NCBI GenBank assembly: GCA_963281255.1
Contig: OY725488.1
Coordinates: 3,168,285-3,232,284, forward strand
Direction of reading: 5' to 3'
DNA length: 64,000 bases
Source: Aphrocallistes beatrix
Lineage: Eukaryota; Porifera; Hexactinellida; Sceptrulophora; Aphrocallistidae
In this document: in pieces, positions 34,336 through 43,680 of the stretch
Position numbering within the stretch: position 1 is the first letter of the stretch
Layout of the letters: every line of letters starts with the position of its first letter
Notes under the pieces: generated by a model
The model's input: only the letters and a program-made list of their open reading frames with translations
Databases searched by the model: none
What the model was told of the DNA's origin: nothing
Made by a program: the position numbers and the translations under genes

Positions 34336-35098
34336 GCCTACTCTAATAATGCCACACAATAAAATAACCAAGGATGCGGTAATAGCCGAATGGATTAATA
34401 CACGATTACCCTAAAATCGTTAACCATGTAGGATAGGCATTAAGAATGTATTACCAGCATATATAAACATTGGGTCAAAGTACATATATCCGTTGTCAAA
34501 ATTTCGATTAGTCATCATATCATTGCGCAATAGGTCATTTTAAGCACGATTTTCTCAGCTGTTTTAAGCCTACTTCTAAATGTTATTAAGGTAGAATTTT
34601 TGTGTAGAACTAAGATTAGTATAAGTTGATTTGAAAAATTTAGAACTTTTCAATGCAATGTTGTTGTATTCCTACGTTGCTATGGTAAAGCATTTTGATC
34701 AGTTTGAGTCATATCCTGCAAACTATAAGAACTAGGTCTTCAAATTTGATCGTATTTGATATGCAATTAGCTACTTCCTATTAGGTAGTAATACAATTTA
34801 AACTTCTAAATTCACAGACTATAGAGTTATGCGACAATTTAGTGTTTTGGTCACATTCTTAAAATCAACTCATAACTCAAAATCCGTTGAATTTAGAAGT
34901 TCACGTTGTATTATCACCTAATAGGAAGTAGTCCATTGCCTATCAAACACGATCAAATTGAAGATCTAGTTACTACAGTTTGCACGAAATGGCCCAAACT
35001 GACAAAAATGTTTTACCATAGCAACGCAGGAATGTAAAACATTCCATTGAAAAATCAAACAGCACTAATCTTGGTTCTACACAAAAGTCACACCTTAA
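34336..35098 (+). repeat. Family B repeat with central palindrome
   Basis: Starts like other B copies (AATACACGAT...TTGCGCAATAGG about 34530). From 34590 to 35094 it forms a long imperfect palindrome whose outer arms are TTTTTGTGTAGAACTAAGAT and its inverse, with TTAA just outside both (34586-34589, 35095-35098). The inner arms carry CTACTTCCTATTAGGTAGTA-like sequence. Non-coding. Confidence 0.65.
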
Positions 35099-35759
35099 TA
35101 CCATTTAGAAATAGAGTGAATAATTACTAGTTAGTATTACAATGTTGATTATTCGAAATTTGATATTATTACAATGGTGTTTATTCGAAATTTGATGCTA
35201 CAATGGTGATTATCGAAATTTGATGCTACACAATAATGAATTTTCAATAATAAAAGTTCATGTTTTAAATATTTTTTCTGAAAGTTCCCTAGTCTGTCTC
35301 TTCTCAGCCCCATCCAGTGATGGGGCTGATACATTTTTTTGATGGGGCTCTAGCCCCATCAAGCCCCATCTCTAGCGCCGCCACTGCTTTAGAATGAACA
35401 TATGTACATATACTTTATTAGAATTTAATTGGTTGAACCACACATTTTATAACTTTACTGTTTAATTGTATATGTAGTCAGTAGTATATTACCAACTCAA
35501 AATAAGATATCAAGTTTTATACGTTTTCAGTTTCTTATTATTCAAGGATATTGTGTTGACTATTAAAAACCGCGTTTTACCCACTGTCCGTCGAAAACCA
35601 GTTTTGGACAGGACAAAACCCAACCCTGCCAAAGAAAAGACAACCATAAACTACATCATTAGCTTTCAGGACATCACTAATTTGAATTGATATTATGTAG
35701 TTATACAAGTCTATTGTCTTTCAAATCATTCAAAAAACTTTTTATCCAGCCATACCACA
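35099..35759. other. Spacer with short repeats and a hAT-like end
   Basis: 35140-35250 has three copies of ATTCGAAATTTGATGCTACA-like sequence. GATGGGGCT repeats at 35305-35375 end in GCGCCGCCACTG at 35389, whose reverse CAGTGGCGGCGC is a frequent hAT terminal type. The other end was not found. Confidence 0.5.
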
Positions 35760-36400
35760 CTATATATAAGGGCTCACAGTAACCTGCGGTTTTTAGACTG
35801 GGATGTAAGATGGTTGAACTAATACATGAGCTGCCTTAAGTCATTAACCACGCAGAAGAGATCTTAGGGATGTATTAGCAATATATATATAAAAATGGTG
35901 ACAAAGTGCGCATATCGGTTGTTAAAATTTAGATTAGTCATCTATGATTGCACAATAGGTTATTTATATCGAATTTAGTGATTTTCAGAGTCGGTTTAAG
36001 GATACTTCTGAGTGTTTTTAATAAAAAGTTTTTCGAATAGAACGAGGTGTGAATGTGTTGATGCGAAAAATCTAGATTTTTTTGAATATTTCTACATTCT
36101 AGCTACGCTATGGAAACGCAATTGGGTATGGGTATGTTGGTGTCATATCTTAAAAAGAATATCTCAATCCATTTAATTTAGACATATAAATTATATGATA
36201 TAGCTTAATAAGAAGTAGTATATTCGGTATCAAATGGAATTAAATTTGAAGGTCTAGGTCTTGTGGTTTTCAAGATATGACCCCAACTGACCGAAATGCG
36301 TTTCCATAGCAAACTTCGAAAGTAGCAACATTCCATGAAAAAAATCCAATTTTTTCGCATCAACTCATCTCCAATTCTGTGTGACAGCATAAAACAGCAA
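35760..36400 (+). repeat. Family B repeat with central palindrome
   Basis: CTATATATAAGGGCTCACAG at 35761 starts a copy collinear with 8736 and 34336. 36055-36365 is an imperfect palindrome (GATGCGAAAAATC / TTTTTTCGCATC outermost). No gene. Confidence 0.65.
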
Positions 36401-36539
36401 GTTTCAATCTATTTTGGTTCTCTTGGCTTGAATCGAAGAACAATCGTCTCAGTGAAGACTGGTGCTGAATTGGGATACGTTTTTAATATTGAAAGTGTTT
36501 CATAGTAAAGGCATAATACCACTTACTAAACTTTCCAAA

Positions 36540-37465
36540 AGATTCGGTTGGATATCTGACCATACAAGTTTAAGCTGAAACTTTAGAGCGTCTTTGCTAG
36601 AATTTCATCTACATAGTATGCAGCATTGACTGTCTGTTTAAGTGGAAGAAAATGTAATTCTGAGAGAGTTTGGAAACTCATCATCCCCCATACCATCACT
36701 TTAGGCGGAAATTTCACCGTTTTTCGAGCCGGAATCTTTGAATTGTCTTTCGCCCAAACGCGGTCGTTCTGCGGGGTATTACTTAATTGAAAAAGTTGAA
36801 AAGGGGATTCGTCTGACTAAAGAATGCTTTTCCAATCTTCAATAGACCAATTCTCTTTCCATAAGCAGATGTTCAACCTATTTTTCTTCTTTAATTTCGG
36901 ATGTTTCGGGCTTTTATATGCCTTGGATAGGATCGTACTGGTTAGATGACGATGAATTGTATCTTTCGAGACTGGGTTACCCATAGCTGGAATCCTTTTG
37001 GCCAAAGAGCGTGTCGACTGACCTCGCTTCCCTAAGGACTTGGCAATTGTTATTTTGGATATTCTCGAAAGCTTTTTCGGGCGTCCAGCCCCTGGTCGAT
37101 GTTCAAGGCTTTCACCTTTCTTGTGCTTGAGCCACCACCTTTTTATTGTTCGAATATATTTTCCTACCCTCTTAGCGACATTATTTTGCGTTATATCAGC
37201 GAGTAACAAGCCTACTGCACGATTTCTAACCTGTGAAGTCTTAAATTTGACATCCATTTCGTGAAAAATAGGGAATTTAGGGTCAACGAAATAAATTGTT
37301 ATACAGTTTTTATCTAGTATCGATTAATGCTATAAATCGATATAGTAAGTATGCCTGATCAACATATGAGTGGTAACTTATGGGCAATTGAGAATACAGG
37401 TGTTTAATATAAATCACAAATTTCAATAGCATGGTGACAATAATTATGAGACACCCTGTAGTGCA
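36540..37465 (-). pseudogene. Tc1-like transposase, N-terminal two-thirds
   Basis: The minus strand from ATG at 37257 encodes a Tc1 transposase. It has two helix-turn-helix units (about residues 8-55 and 75-110) separated by the GRP linker (GAGRPKKLSRISK). At 36817-36819 a TAG interrupts the frame just before SDESPFQLF, which holds the first catalytic Asp. The same frame continues through KVMVWGMMSF and YYVDEILAKTL to about 36590. The region with the second Asp and the DLNPIE motif is missing, so the element is 3'-truncated as well as nonsense-mutated. Upstream, ACAGGGTGTCTCA in reverse at about 37447-37460 is a probable terminal repeat followed by TA. Confidence 0.85.
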
Positions 37466-37578
37466 TATACAGAAACTAAACCGTCACACGAAAACCCATA
37501 CCCACTCTGGTGGCACTCGTAGATAAAGTATGGACTCTGTCGTATATATATCGTTTAAATTCGAATATTTGTCTATTA

Positions 37579-38264
37579 TATCCTTACTATTAAAAATTGA
37601 TTAATGTGTATATATTTGTTAGCGAATATAACACTACCCAGGATACAAGTATTCGACCAACACGAAAACTTCCATACAGATAGTATTAAATTGGATCTAT
37701 TCAAAAAAGGAACATCCTTACTATTAAAACTCGATTGTTATTTGTGTATATATATATATATATATCACTGTAACGAATTGATTGAAGAAACTGCCGGGCT
37801 CAGAAAGCTGATTTTTGGCATGTGGGAGTCTTTTGGCTATGGCTCCAGTAAGTTCTGAGTTCAGAGCAAAATGTCGACTCATCATGGAATTATGACGTCA
37901 TTGTCACATTTTTAAAAGTTAAGCAACACAGTTATTCGGGCATAACTCAGCCATTATAGGAGATAGAAGGCTGAAATTTTAATAGAATCTGTGTACTAAC
38001 ATACCTCACATATGATGCAACTATTATCAAAAAATGATGACTCATCACTTTGTTATGACGTCATCATTACGCATCAAAAAATTTTAAATTCACAAATTTG
38101 GTGATTTTTCGACTGATATCGATTAGCACATTAGGAAAGACATATTTAGAGATGTTATCTCCCTTATAATTAACCAATGTGACTCCAGGCGACCGAAGGG
38201 AGCCTCCGGCGGACACAAAGTGTCCGCCAGCCGCGCAGCGCAAGCAAGCGCGAAGCGCGCTTGT
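37579..38264 (+). repeat. Family A: solo head, then full-length copy
   Basis: 37579-37623 is a head motif alone. 37713-38264 is a full copy with TA tract, TGACGTCA at about 37892 and 38057, TGACTCA at about 38038, hairpin tail and CGCGCTTGT end. The frame 37604-37858 crossing it is not a gene. Confidence 0.88.
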
Positions 38265-38603
38265 GTACTTAAAATTGAGAGTCTCATATTAATCACTTAT
38301 TCTTACGTAGAAAATTAGCAACCTCTGCACTTTGTGTCGCTAATCGCCATCATATATAATGGTAGTGACTCAGGACAAGTAGCATCAAGTTTCAAATGTT
38401 GATATTCATTAACTTGGGAGTTAGTAATTAAGCTGAGGCTATCAATTATGAATAATTAGGATGTGTAGTTTACGAATTTGAAATAAAAATAAAGTATTCC
38501 TTACAGTTTGAGTACATATTCCTTTATGAATAGACCCACTTTAATAGTATTTTTATGGAGGTTTCTGTGGTGGTCGAATCCTTTTGTCCGGGTCCTGCAT
38601 CTA
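38265..38603. other. Spacer
   Basis: Nothing recognised. ATTTTTATGGAG...TTTTGTCCGGGTCCTG at 38550-38600 may be a scrap of a Tc1-type MITE like that at 7437. Confidence 0.35.
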
Positions 38604-38802
38604 TATCTGTAACGAATTGATTGAAGAAACTGCCAGGCACAGAAAGCTGATTTTTGGAATGAAAGAGTATTTTGGCTAGGGCTCCCTAAGTTATGACCTC
38701 AGACGATAATGTCGACTCATATGAGATGGAATTATGACGTCATTGCGACCTTTTTTATAGTTAGAAATTTCAGTTTTTCGACTATAACTCAGTCATTTAG
38801 GT

Positions 38803-38967
38803 CAGCGCTGTCCAACAGGCGGCCCGCGGCCTTGCTTTGTGCGGCCCGCGTTGCGTCCAAAATGCCTCTATCCATACCCATCCCGAGTGCACGCCACTGT
38901 ATTGCGGCCCGCCACTAAATGGTATGAAGCAGTTGCGGCCCGAAGTAAATATAGTTGGACAGCCCTG
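38803..38967. mobile_element. hAT-like MITE, GC-rich
   Basis: CAGCGCTGTCCAACAGGC at 38803 is inverted in GTTGGACAGCCCTG ending 38967. Flanks ATTTAGGT and ATTTAAGT (7 of 8) are the target duplication. The interior has repeated GCGGCCCGC words typical of a widespread hAT end type. Confidence 0.85.
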
Positions 38968-39003
38968 ATTTAAGTGATGATGAAATTTTAATACACTGAG
39001 TAT

Positions 39004-39447
39004 CAATGGCGTAGAGCTTTGGTCAACTCATGGGGGGAGGGAATAAAACCCAGCTGGGGTTCTGGGGGAGCGCTGCGAGGCCCCCAGTAGGGTCCAGGGG
39101 CGGGGGCCCGGAAGCTGAAGGCAGTTTGATTTTAACTAGACAAAATTCTTTCAAATTTTCTCGTTCCCTGTATACACCTAGCCTGACTAGAAGACATACA
39201 AATATTATTTCCATCACATATCATTTACAAGCAGGAGAGGCAGTGGCAGATCCAGGGTTTGCTAAAAGCTGTTCTAACATATACTTCAAGTAGTATCACA
39301 ACATATTATTAAGGATGTCATTGTAAACGTGTAGTATGACATATGTCAATTTGTTTTTATGCTGGGGTGGAGGGAACTTCATAACACATTACCCCCCCCC
39401 CCCCTGAGCAGAGCCCCCAGCCTCCCTCCTCCTATTCTACGTCTATG
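39004..39447. mobile_element. hAT-like non-autonomous element
   Basis: Exact 8-bp duplication CTGAGTAT at 38996-39003 and 39448-39455. Ends CAATGGCGTAGA and TCTACGTCTATG are imperfect inverse repeats. It has GC-rich purine tracts and a poly-C run near 39396. The frame 39030-39293 has no family features. Confidence 0.8.
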
Positions 39448-39990
39448 CTGAGTATATTAATATTCGTCACATATAATATCACAATTATTATCAATAAAGG
39501 GTGACTCATCATTCTATTATGACGTCTAATTAATTACGCATCTAAAATTTGATTTTTTCGAGTGATATTAATTACTATACATAGTAGCAAGACAAAAGTA
39601 TTAAGATATGTTATCTACCATATAATTAATAAATGTGAGCCGAGGTTCCCAAAGGACACTTCTGACTGCTACAAAGTGTTCGCGCAGCGCGAGTAAGCGA
39701 AGGCTTGTTTGATCGAATACGAAATATATATTAATTAAATTAGGGTTAAATCAAGACCTTTTTTAATTTAAAATTGCTTTAGTATGACAATAAAAATGAA
39801 GCATTCGATTAATATAGAATTGTAATAATCAAATCTTTAGAGAAATATAGTTAGTTTATTGTAAATTTAGCTCCAGGACAAATTTAAATATTAGACCATG
39901 AGTAATTCTCAAATAAAGTATTGAAATGGAAAATCTTCAATTATTCATTGTATGTCAAAGAAAAGCGATTTAAATGATTCAACATGACTA

Positions 39991-41829
39991 TCAAGAATAT
40001 TTTACGCATTTTTGCAAATGGGACAGAATGTGCACTCTTTTATCTTTTATTGATTTACCGCATAATAACTCTTGGCAAAAATTCCAACCGCATTTTGTCT
40101 GATTATGCTTTATTAATATATTTATATGATCTTCTAACAAATGTGTCCTTTGCTGATCCAAATTGTCAAACCGTTGTTCACATTCAACCCATAAGCAATT
40201 GAAGGAAAAACCGAGATTAATTTCCAAAGCAAATATTTTCCCATTCTTACAACCAGTATAAATAATGTTATTTTTTAAAACCATAGAAAACAGTTGATGA
40301 GAATAACCAATATACGTCTGTAACAATTCTGATGATTCTAAGTTAAAAATCCTCACTTTTTTATCTAAACAAGCGGTAATTAAAACTGAAGAAAATACTT
40401 GTAGGCTACTAACAGGTAGTGTATGTTGAAGAAATTTATTTGATATTTTTCCTTGTGATATATCGAAAGCAATAACAGTTCGATCAACCGATCCACTATA
40501 CAGAGTATTACCGCGAAGTTGCATACATAAGATAGCCCCTGTATGATGTTTTATTTGTTTAATCAAAACACAGGATCCCGAATCAGAATTATCATTGAAT
40601 GAGTCTATGTCAAATATTCCAATTGTTGCATCGAAAGAGCCGGTATATAAATATTTTTTTGTCGAAAAGATAAAACTGATAGCTTTGGGTTTATGGTGAG
40701 AAGCCCGACATAACAATTTGTTATTTAAAATGTTAACGCAAGGCATAACTCCCGAACTTAAACCCACAAACAAATTATTGGATCGAATCGAAAGGCACAT
40801 TATTTGAGTTTCAAATGTGAAAATGCACAAACAGTTAGCAGTAATGATATCATAGCATCGAACTGTCTTATCGCTAGAACCTGTATATAATCTCTTTTGA
40901 TGTGAATGTTTATTTAGAGAAATTTCCAAACATGTGACTGAATTTTTATGGCCTGAATACTGGCAAATAAGATCTCCGGAAGATATATCAAACCTGTAAC
41001 AAATACTATTCGCAGATGCGACGAATAGTGAGTTATTAAAAGTCTTCATTGCAAGAATTGATTTTCCTTGACAATAACTAACATATTCACCAACAAACAG
41101 AGGTATTCCTGTAGTATTAAGCTTACAGTAGTTCCCGTCACAATTTTGAATTGACCTAACTTTTTTATCTCCATTCGGCTCTTTCTTCGATAAGGGCATC
41201 AGTGACAAATTGGTAGCACTACTAGATTTATATTCAATTTCATGTCTTGTTAATGTATCGTCTTCTGGAAATAAAATTGGAATTGAATCTTGATCAAAAG
41301 TACAATTTTTGTTGGAATGAGATACTTCCGTTGATATACAACGATGATTGAAATCATTTATCGTTGATTTCAAAATTTCTCTCTTTTTGCTCACAATACT
41401 ATTTAGTTTCTCAGAGAGAAGAATAAAGCAGTATTTAGATATAGCTTCTTTCTCAATAATATCAGATAATTCGTTTTTTAATGCAGATCTTTCATCAATA
41501 AGGTTAAAATGTGCCTGCGAAATAGAAAATAGTTTGTCTTGGATTGTTTGTTCTAATTCAATTACCTCTTTAAGGCTTAAAGATTTAAGCGAATTATAGA
41601 AAGATGGCCAAGTTTTAATTTCGGAGAGCATGATTTTATAATCTTTAGTAGATAAATTTTCTAATTTTGAATCATCATATGTAGTATTGGTAATCTTTTT
41701 AATGCAATTAATAAAATGACTACAAGAAAACTCTTCACGGTTTGTAGATGATAATTCACACATTTTAGCGTGCGAAAAATTGCTTTTTATCCTTTTAGTA
41801 GGCCTTTCATCTGTAGAATCTTCGTTCAT
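39991..41829 (-). CDS. WD40-repeat zinc-finger protein, ZNF106-like
   Basis: A 612-residue protein in a single uninterrupted exon. The N-terminus has a basic nuclear-signal-like stretch (ERPTKRIKSN, residues 8-17). Residues about 20-220 are low-similarity and partly helical. A WD40 propeller from about residue 245 to 545 shows seven blades with typical words: HKNSVTCLEI, LYTGSSDKTVRCYDI, YLYTGSFDATIGIFDI, LYSGSVDRTVIAFDI, ITACLDKKVRIFNL, IYTGCKNGKIFALEI. After the propeller come two C2H2-like fingers (CLWVECEQRF...H...H and CGWNFCQELL...H...H). This order, propeller then two terminal fingers with a CxxC-W/F spacing, is that of the C-terminal half of ZNF106, an RNA-associated nuclear protein in vertebrates. 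The long N-terminal part of vertebrate ZNF106 is absent. The start at 41829 is the first ATG. A possible AATAAA on minus lies near 39855-39860. Very likely a functional host gene. Confidence 0.88.
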   Translation of the reverse strand: MNEDSTDERPTKRIKSNFSHAKMCELSSTNREEFSCSHFINCIKKITNTTYDDSKLENLSTKDYKIMLSEIKTWPSFYNSLKSLSLKEVIELEQTIQDKLFSISQAHFNLIDERSALKNELSDIIEKEAISKYCFILLSEKLNSIVSKKREILKSTINDFNHRCISTEVSHSNKNCTFDQDSIPILFPEDDTLTRHEIEYKSSSATNLSLMPLSKKEPNGDKKVRSIQNCDGNYCKLNTTGIPLFVGEYVSYCQGKSILAMKTFNNSLFVASANSICYRFDISSGDLICQYSGHKNSVTCLEISLNKHSHQKRLYTGSSDKTVRCYDIITANCLCIFTFETQIMCLSIRSNNLFVGLSSGVMPCVNILNNKLLCRASHHKPKAISFIFSTKKYLYTGSFDATIGIFDIDSFNDNSDSGSCVLIKQIKHHTGAILCMQLRGNTLYSGSVDRTVIAFDISQGKISNKFLQHTLPVSSLQVFSSVLITACLDKKVRIFNLESSELLQTYIGYSHQLFSMVLKNNIIYTGCKNGKIFALEINLGFSFNCLWVECEQRFDNLDQQRTHLLEDHINILIKHNQTKCGWNFCQELLCGKSIKDKRVHILSHLQKCVKYS

Positions 41830-42006
41830 GATTATAAACCAGGGCTATTTCGAAATTCTATAATAAAATGATGTAAAATTTGAACTCAAATAAAACTAAA
41901 TAATAAACGGAATGATGGATGTAATTAGAAGCTTTTGATAAAGCAACTTGGAAGCATAGCTAATAATTATTCTCCAAAAGTTCTCCAAAAAAAAATTTGG
42001 ATTTTA

Positions 42007-42188
42007 TATTATCTTATTTAATGAAGAATAAAGTAATGAGGAAAATAATGAAGAGAAAATGAAAGGAAATAGAAATTAATTAAATCGAGTTGATCTGATC
42101 TGGATCTGCCAACCTATTTACTTTCATTTTCTCTTCATTTATTTTCCTCATTAGTCATTACTTTATTCTTCATTAAATAAGATAATAT
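42007..42188. mobile_element. Palindromic MITE
   Basis: The arm ATTATCTTATTTAATGAAGA...GAGAAAATGAAAG (about 42008-42065) is inverted at 42121-42188 with a 3-base insertion. 55 bp lie in between. Ends in an AT-rich context. Target duplication unclear. Confidence 0.75.
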
Positions 42189-42329
42189 TGTTCTATCTAA
42201 AATATAAATCTGCTTGTTTACTATAAACAAATGTTAGCTTAGCTTTACACATTTAATTAGGTCTGAAAACATCTCACAAATAAGTAATGAACACTAGCAA
42301 GAGCTTATTTAGTTGCAACAATCATATGT

Positions 42330-42620
42330 ATAATTTTATCAAAGTTCTACATCCTTTGATCAAAGTTCTATATTAACCATGTGAAGTAGAACTTTGATCA
42401 AATTCCCCAATTCTGAACATTTGATCAAAGTTCCACATCAATCCCTTACTGCAGAACTTTGATCAAAAGTAGCATTTCCAAATTTGATGTTCTACATATA
42501 CTGATGAATGTAGAACTTTAATCAAAAATGCCGTTTTTATCAAGTTCTCAATTTTGATCAAAGTTCTACTAAATAAATTTGATCAAAGTTCTACATGTGT
42601 TTTTGATCAAAATGTGCGGA
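42330..42620. repeat. Cluster of TTTGATCAAAGTTCTAC repeats in both orientations
   Basis: At least eight copies of TGATCAAAGTTCTACAT or its reverse complement occur in under 300 bp, with irregular spacers. Such dense subterminal motifs are typical of transposase-binding regions at hAT or KDZ ends, but no matching second end was found in the window. A hairpin with CGTCCTT/AAGGACG arms follows at 42630. Confidence 0.75.
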
Positions 42621-42687
42621 CTCCCCGAAATCGTCCTTGGATTTCGAAAGGACGGCGCCCCTGCTTCCTATAATATTATATAGAATC

Positions 42688-42850
42688 TGTAGTAACTAGC
42701 GCTTAGGATTCTAGAATCTTCGATTATTTGTTTATCTAATGTTGCCTAGATACCTTATTACTTTTGTTTAATTTAAATACTCTAGAGTAGTAGGCATTGT
42801 TGTTAAGTTATTCAATTCACTATTCATTGTTCATTGGCAAAGATATTACA
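42688..42850 (+). repeat. 5' LTR
   Basis: 163 bp, begins TGTAGTAACTAG, ends GATATTACA. Confidence 0.95.
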
Positions 42851-42851
42851 C

Positions 42852-42869
42852 TGGCGACGAAGATAGGAT
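42852..42869 (+). promoter_or_regulatory. Primer-binding site, tRNA-Ser type
   Basis: TGGCGACGAAGATAGGAT starts two bases after the LTR. It resembles the complement of the 3' end of animal tRNA-Ser(GCU) with about two mismatches, from my recall of that tRNA. Confidence 0.7.
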
Positions 42870-42880
42870 TAAATTAATTA

Positions 42881-43680
42881 ATGGCAACCCCATATGGTAT
42901 CACAAGTGAATTCGATAACGATCGAGAGGATTGGACCTCATATATAGAGCGGCTCCAACAATACTTTGTTGCGAACGAGATCAATGCGGGAGATAAACGG
43001 AAAGCAATTCTCCTCACTGTCTGTGGACCACATATTTACCAATTAGTTAAGAATCTCTGTGTCCCTCAGAAACCAACGGATAAATCCTTTGATGAGATTG
43101 TCCAGTTAGTAAAAGATCACGTCGAACCAAAGCCATCGGTGATTGTCCAATGTTTTACCTACCACTCGTGGTCACGCAAGCAAGAGGAGTCAGTCGCGGC
43201 TTACGTAAACGTACTGAAGAAGATATCTGAGCATTGCCAATTTGGTTCAGGATATGCTTCGCGATCGCCTGGTTTGCGGGATTAACGATGTCCGGATACA
43301 AAGAAGATTATTGTCGGAGCCAGAATTGACATACAAAAGGGCTTTCGACCTTGCTCAGGCAATGGAAACGGCAGAAAGAAATGCGCAAAGCTTACTGGGG
43401 CGTGGAGTTGAACCAATCCACATTGCACAGCCTTTGACGGAGGATCGATCCAGAGACTCAGAAGCGGGGGCAGTTCAATTCATGAAGGATCAGGCAGGCA
43501 AGGCGCGAGTGCAGAGGACTCAGGAGTCTTGGAAACCAAATTGTTTTAGATGTGGAGCAAAGCATGGGGGACAATGCAGATTCAAAGATGCTAAATGTCA
43601 TAATTGTGGGAAGCTCGGACATTTAGCCAAGGTATGCAGGAGTAAATCCAGGTTGCAAGAACGAAACCTATCTGAATACC
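42881..43680 (+). pseudogene. gag (capsid and zinc-knuckle nucleocapsid), frameshifted
   Basis: Starts MATPYGITSEFDNDREDW at 42881. The capsid-like part runs to about 43240, where the reading continues in another frame (from 43242). The join falls inside a continuous gag homology, so it is a small deletion rather than the normal gag/pol boundary. Downstream are two zinc knuckles: an irregular CFRCGAKHGGQCRF and a standard CHNCGKLGHLAKVC (about 43540-43635). The second frame runs on directly into pol. Confidence 0.85.

Larger units (their letters stand above)
38604..39712 (+). repeat. Family A copy carrying two hAT-like insertions
   Basis: The family A body runs 38604-38802, resumes 38968-39003, and again 39448-39712, where TGACGTC and a degenerate tail (CGCGCAGCGCGAGTAAGCGA) are seen. 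Both gaps are exact insertions with 8-bp duplications. Confidence 0.82.

Noticed and set aside
34586..35098. A separate TTAA-flanked MITE inside family B
   Set aside because: The TTAA flanks and inverted arms fit, but the same kind of palindrome occurs at the same place in the family B copy at 35760-36400 without TTAA, so it is more likely part of family B itself.
42881..43300. Programmed frameshift between gag and pol at 43242
   Set aside because: The frame change lies inside gag, before the zinc knuckles, and no slippery site is seen. A small deletion is the simpler reading.
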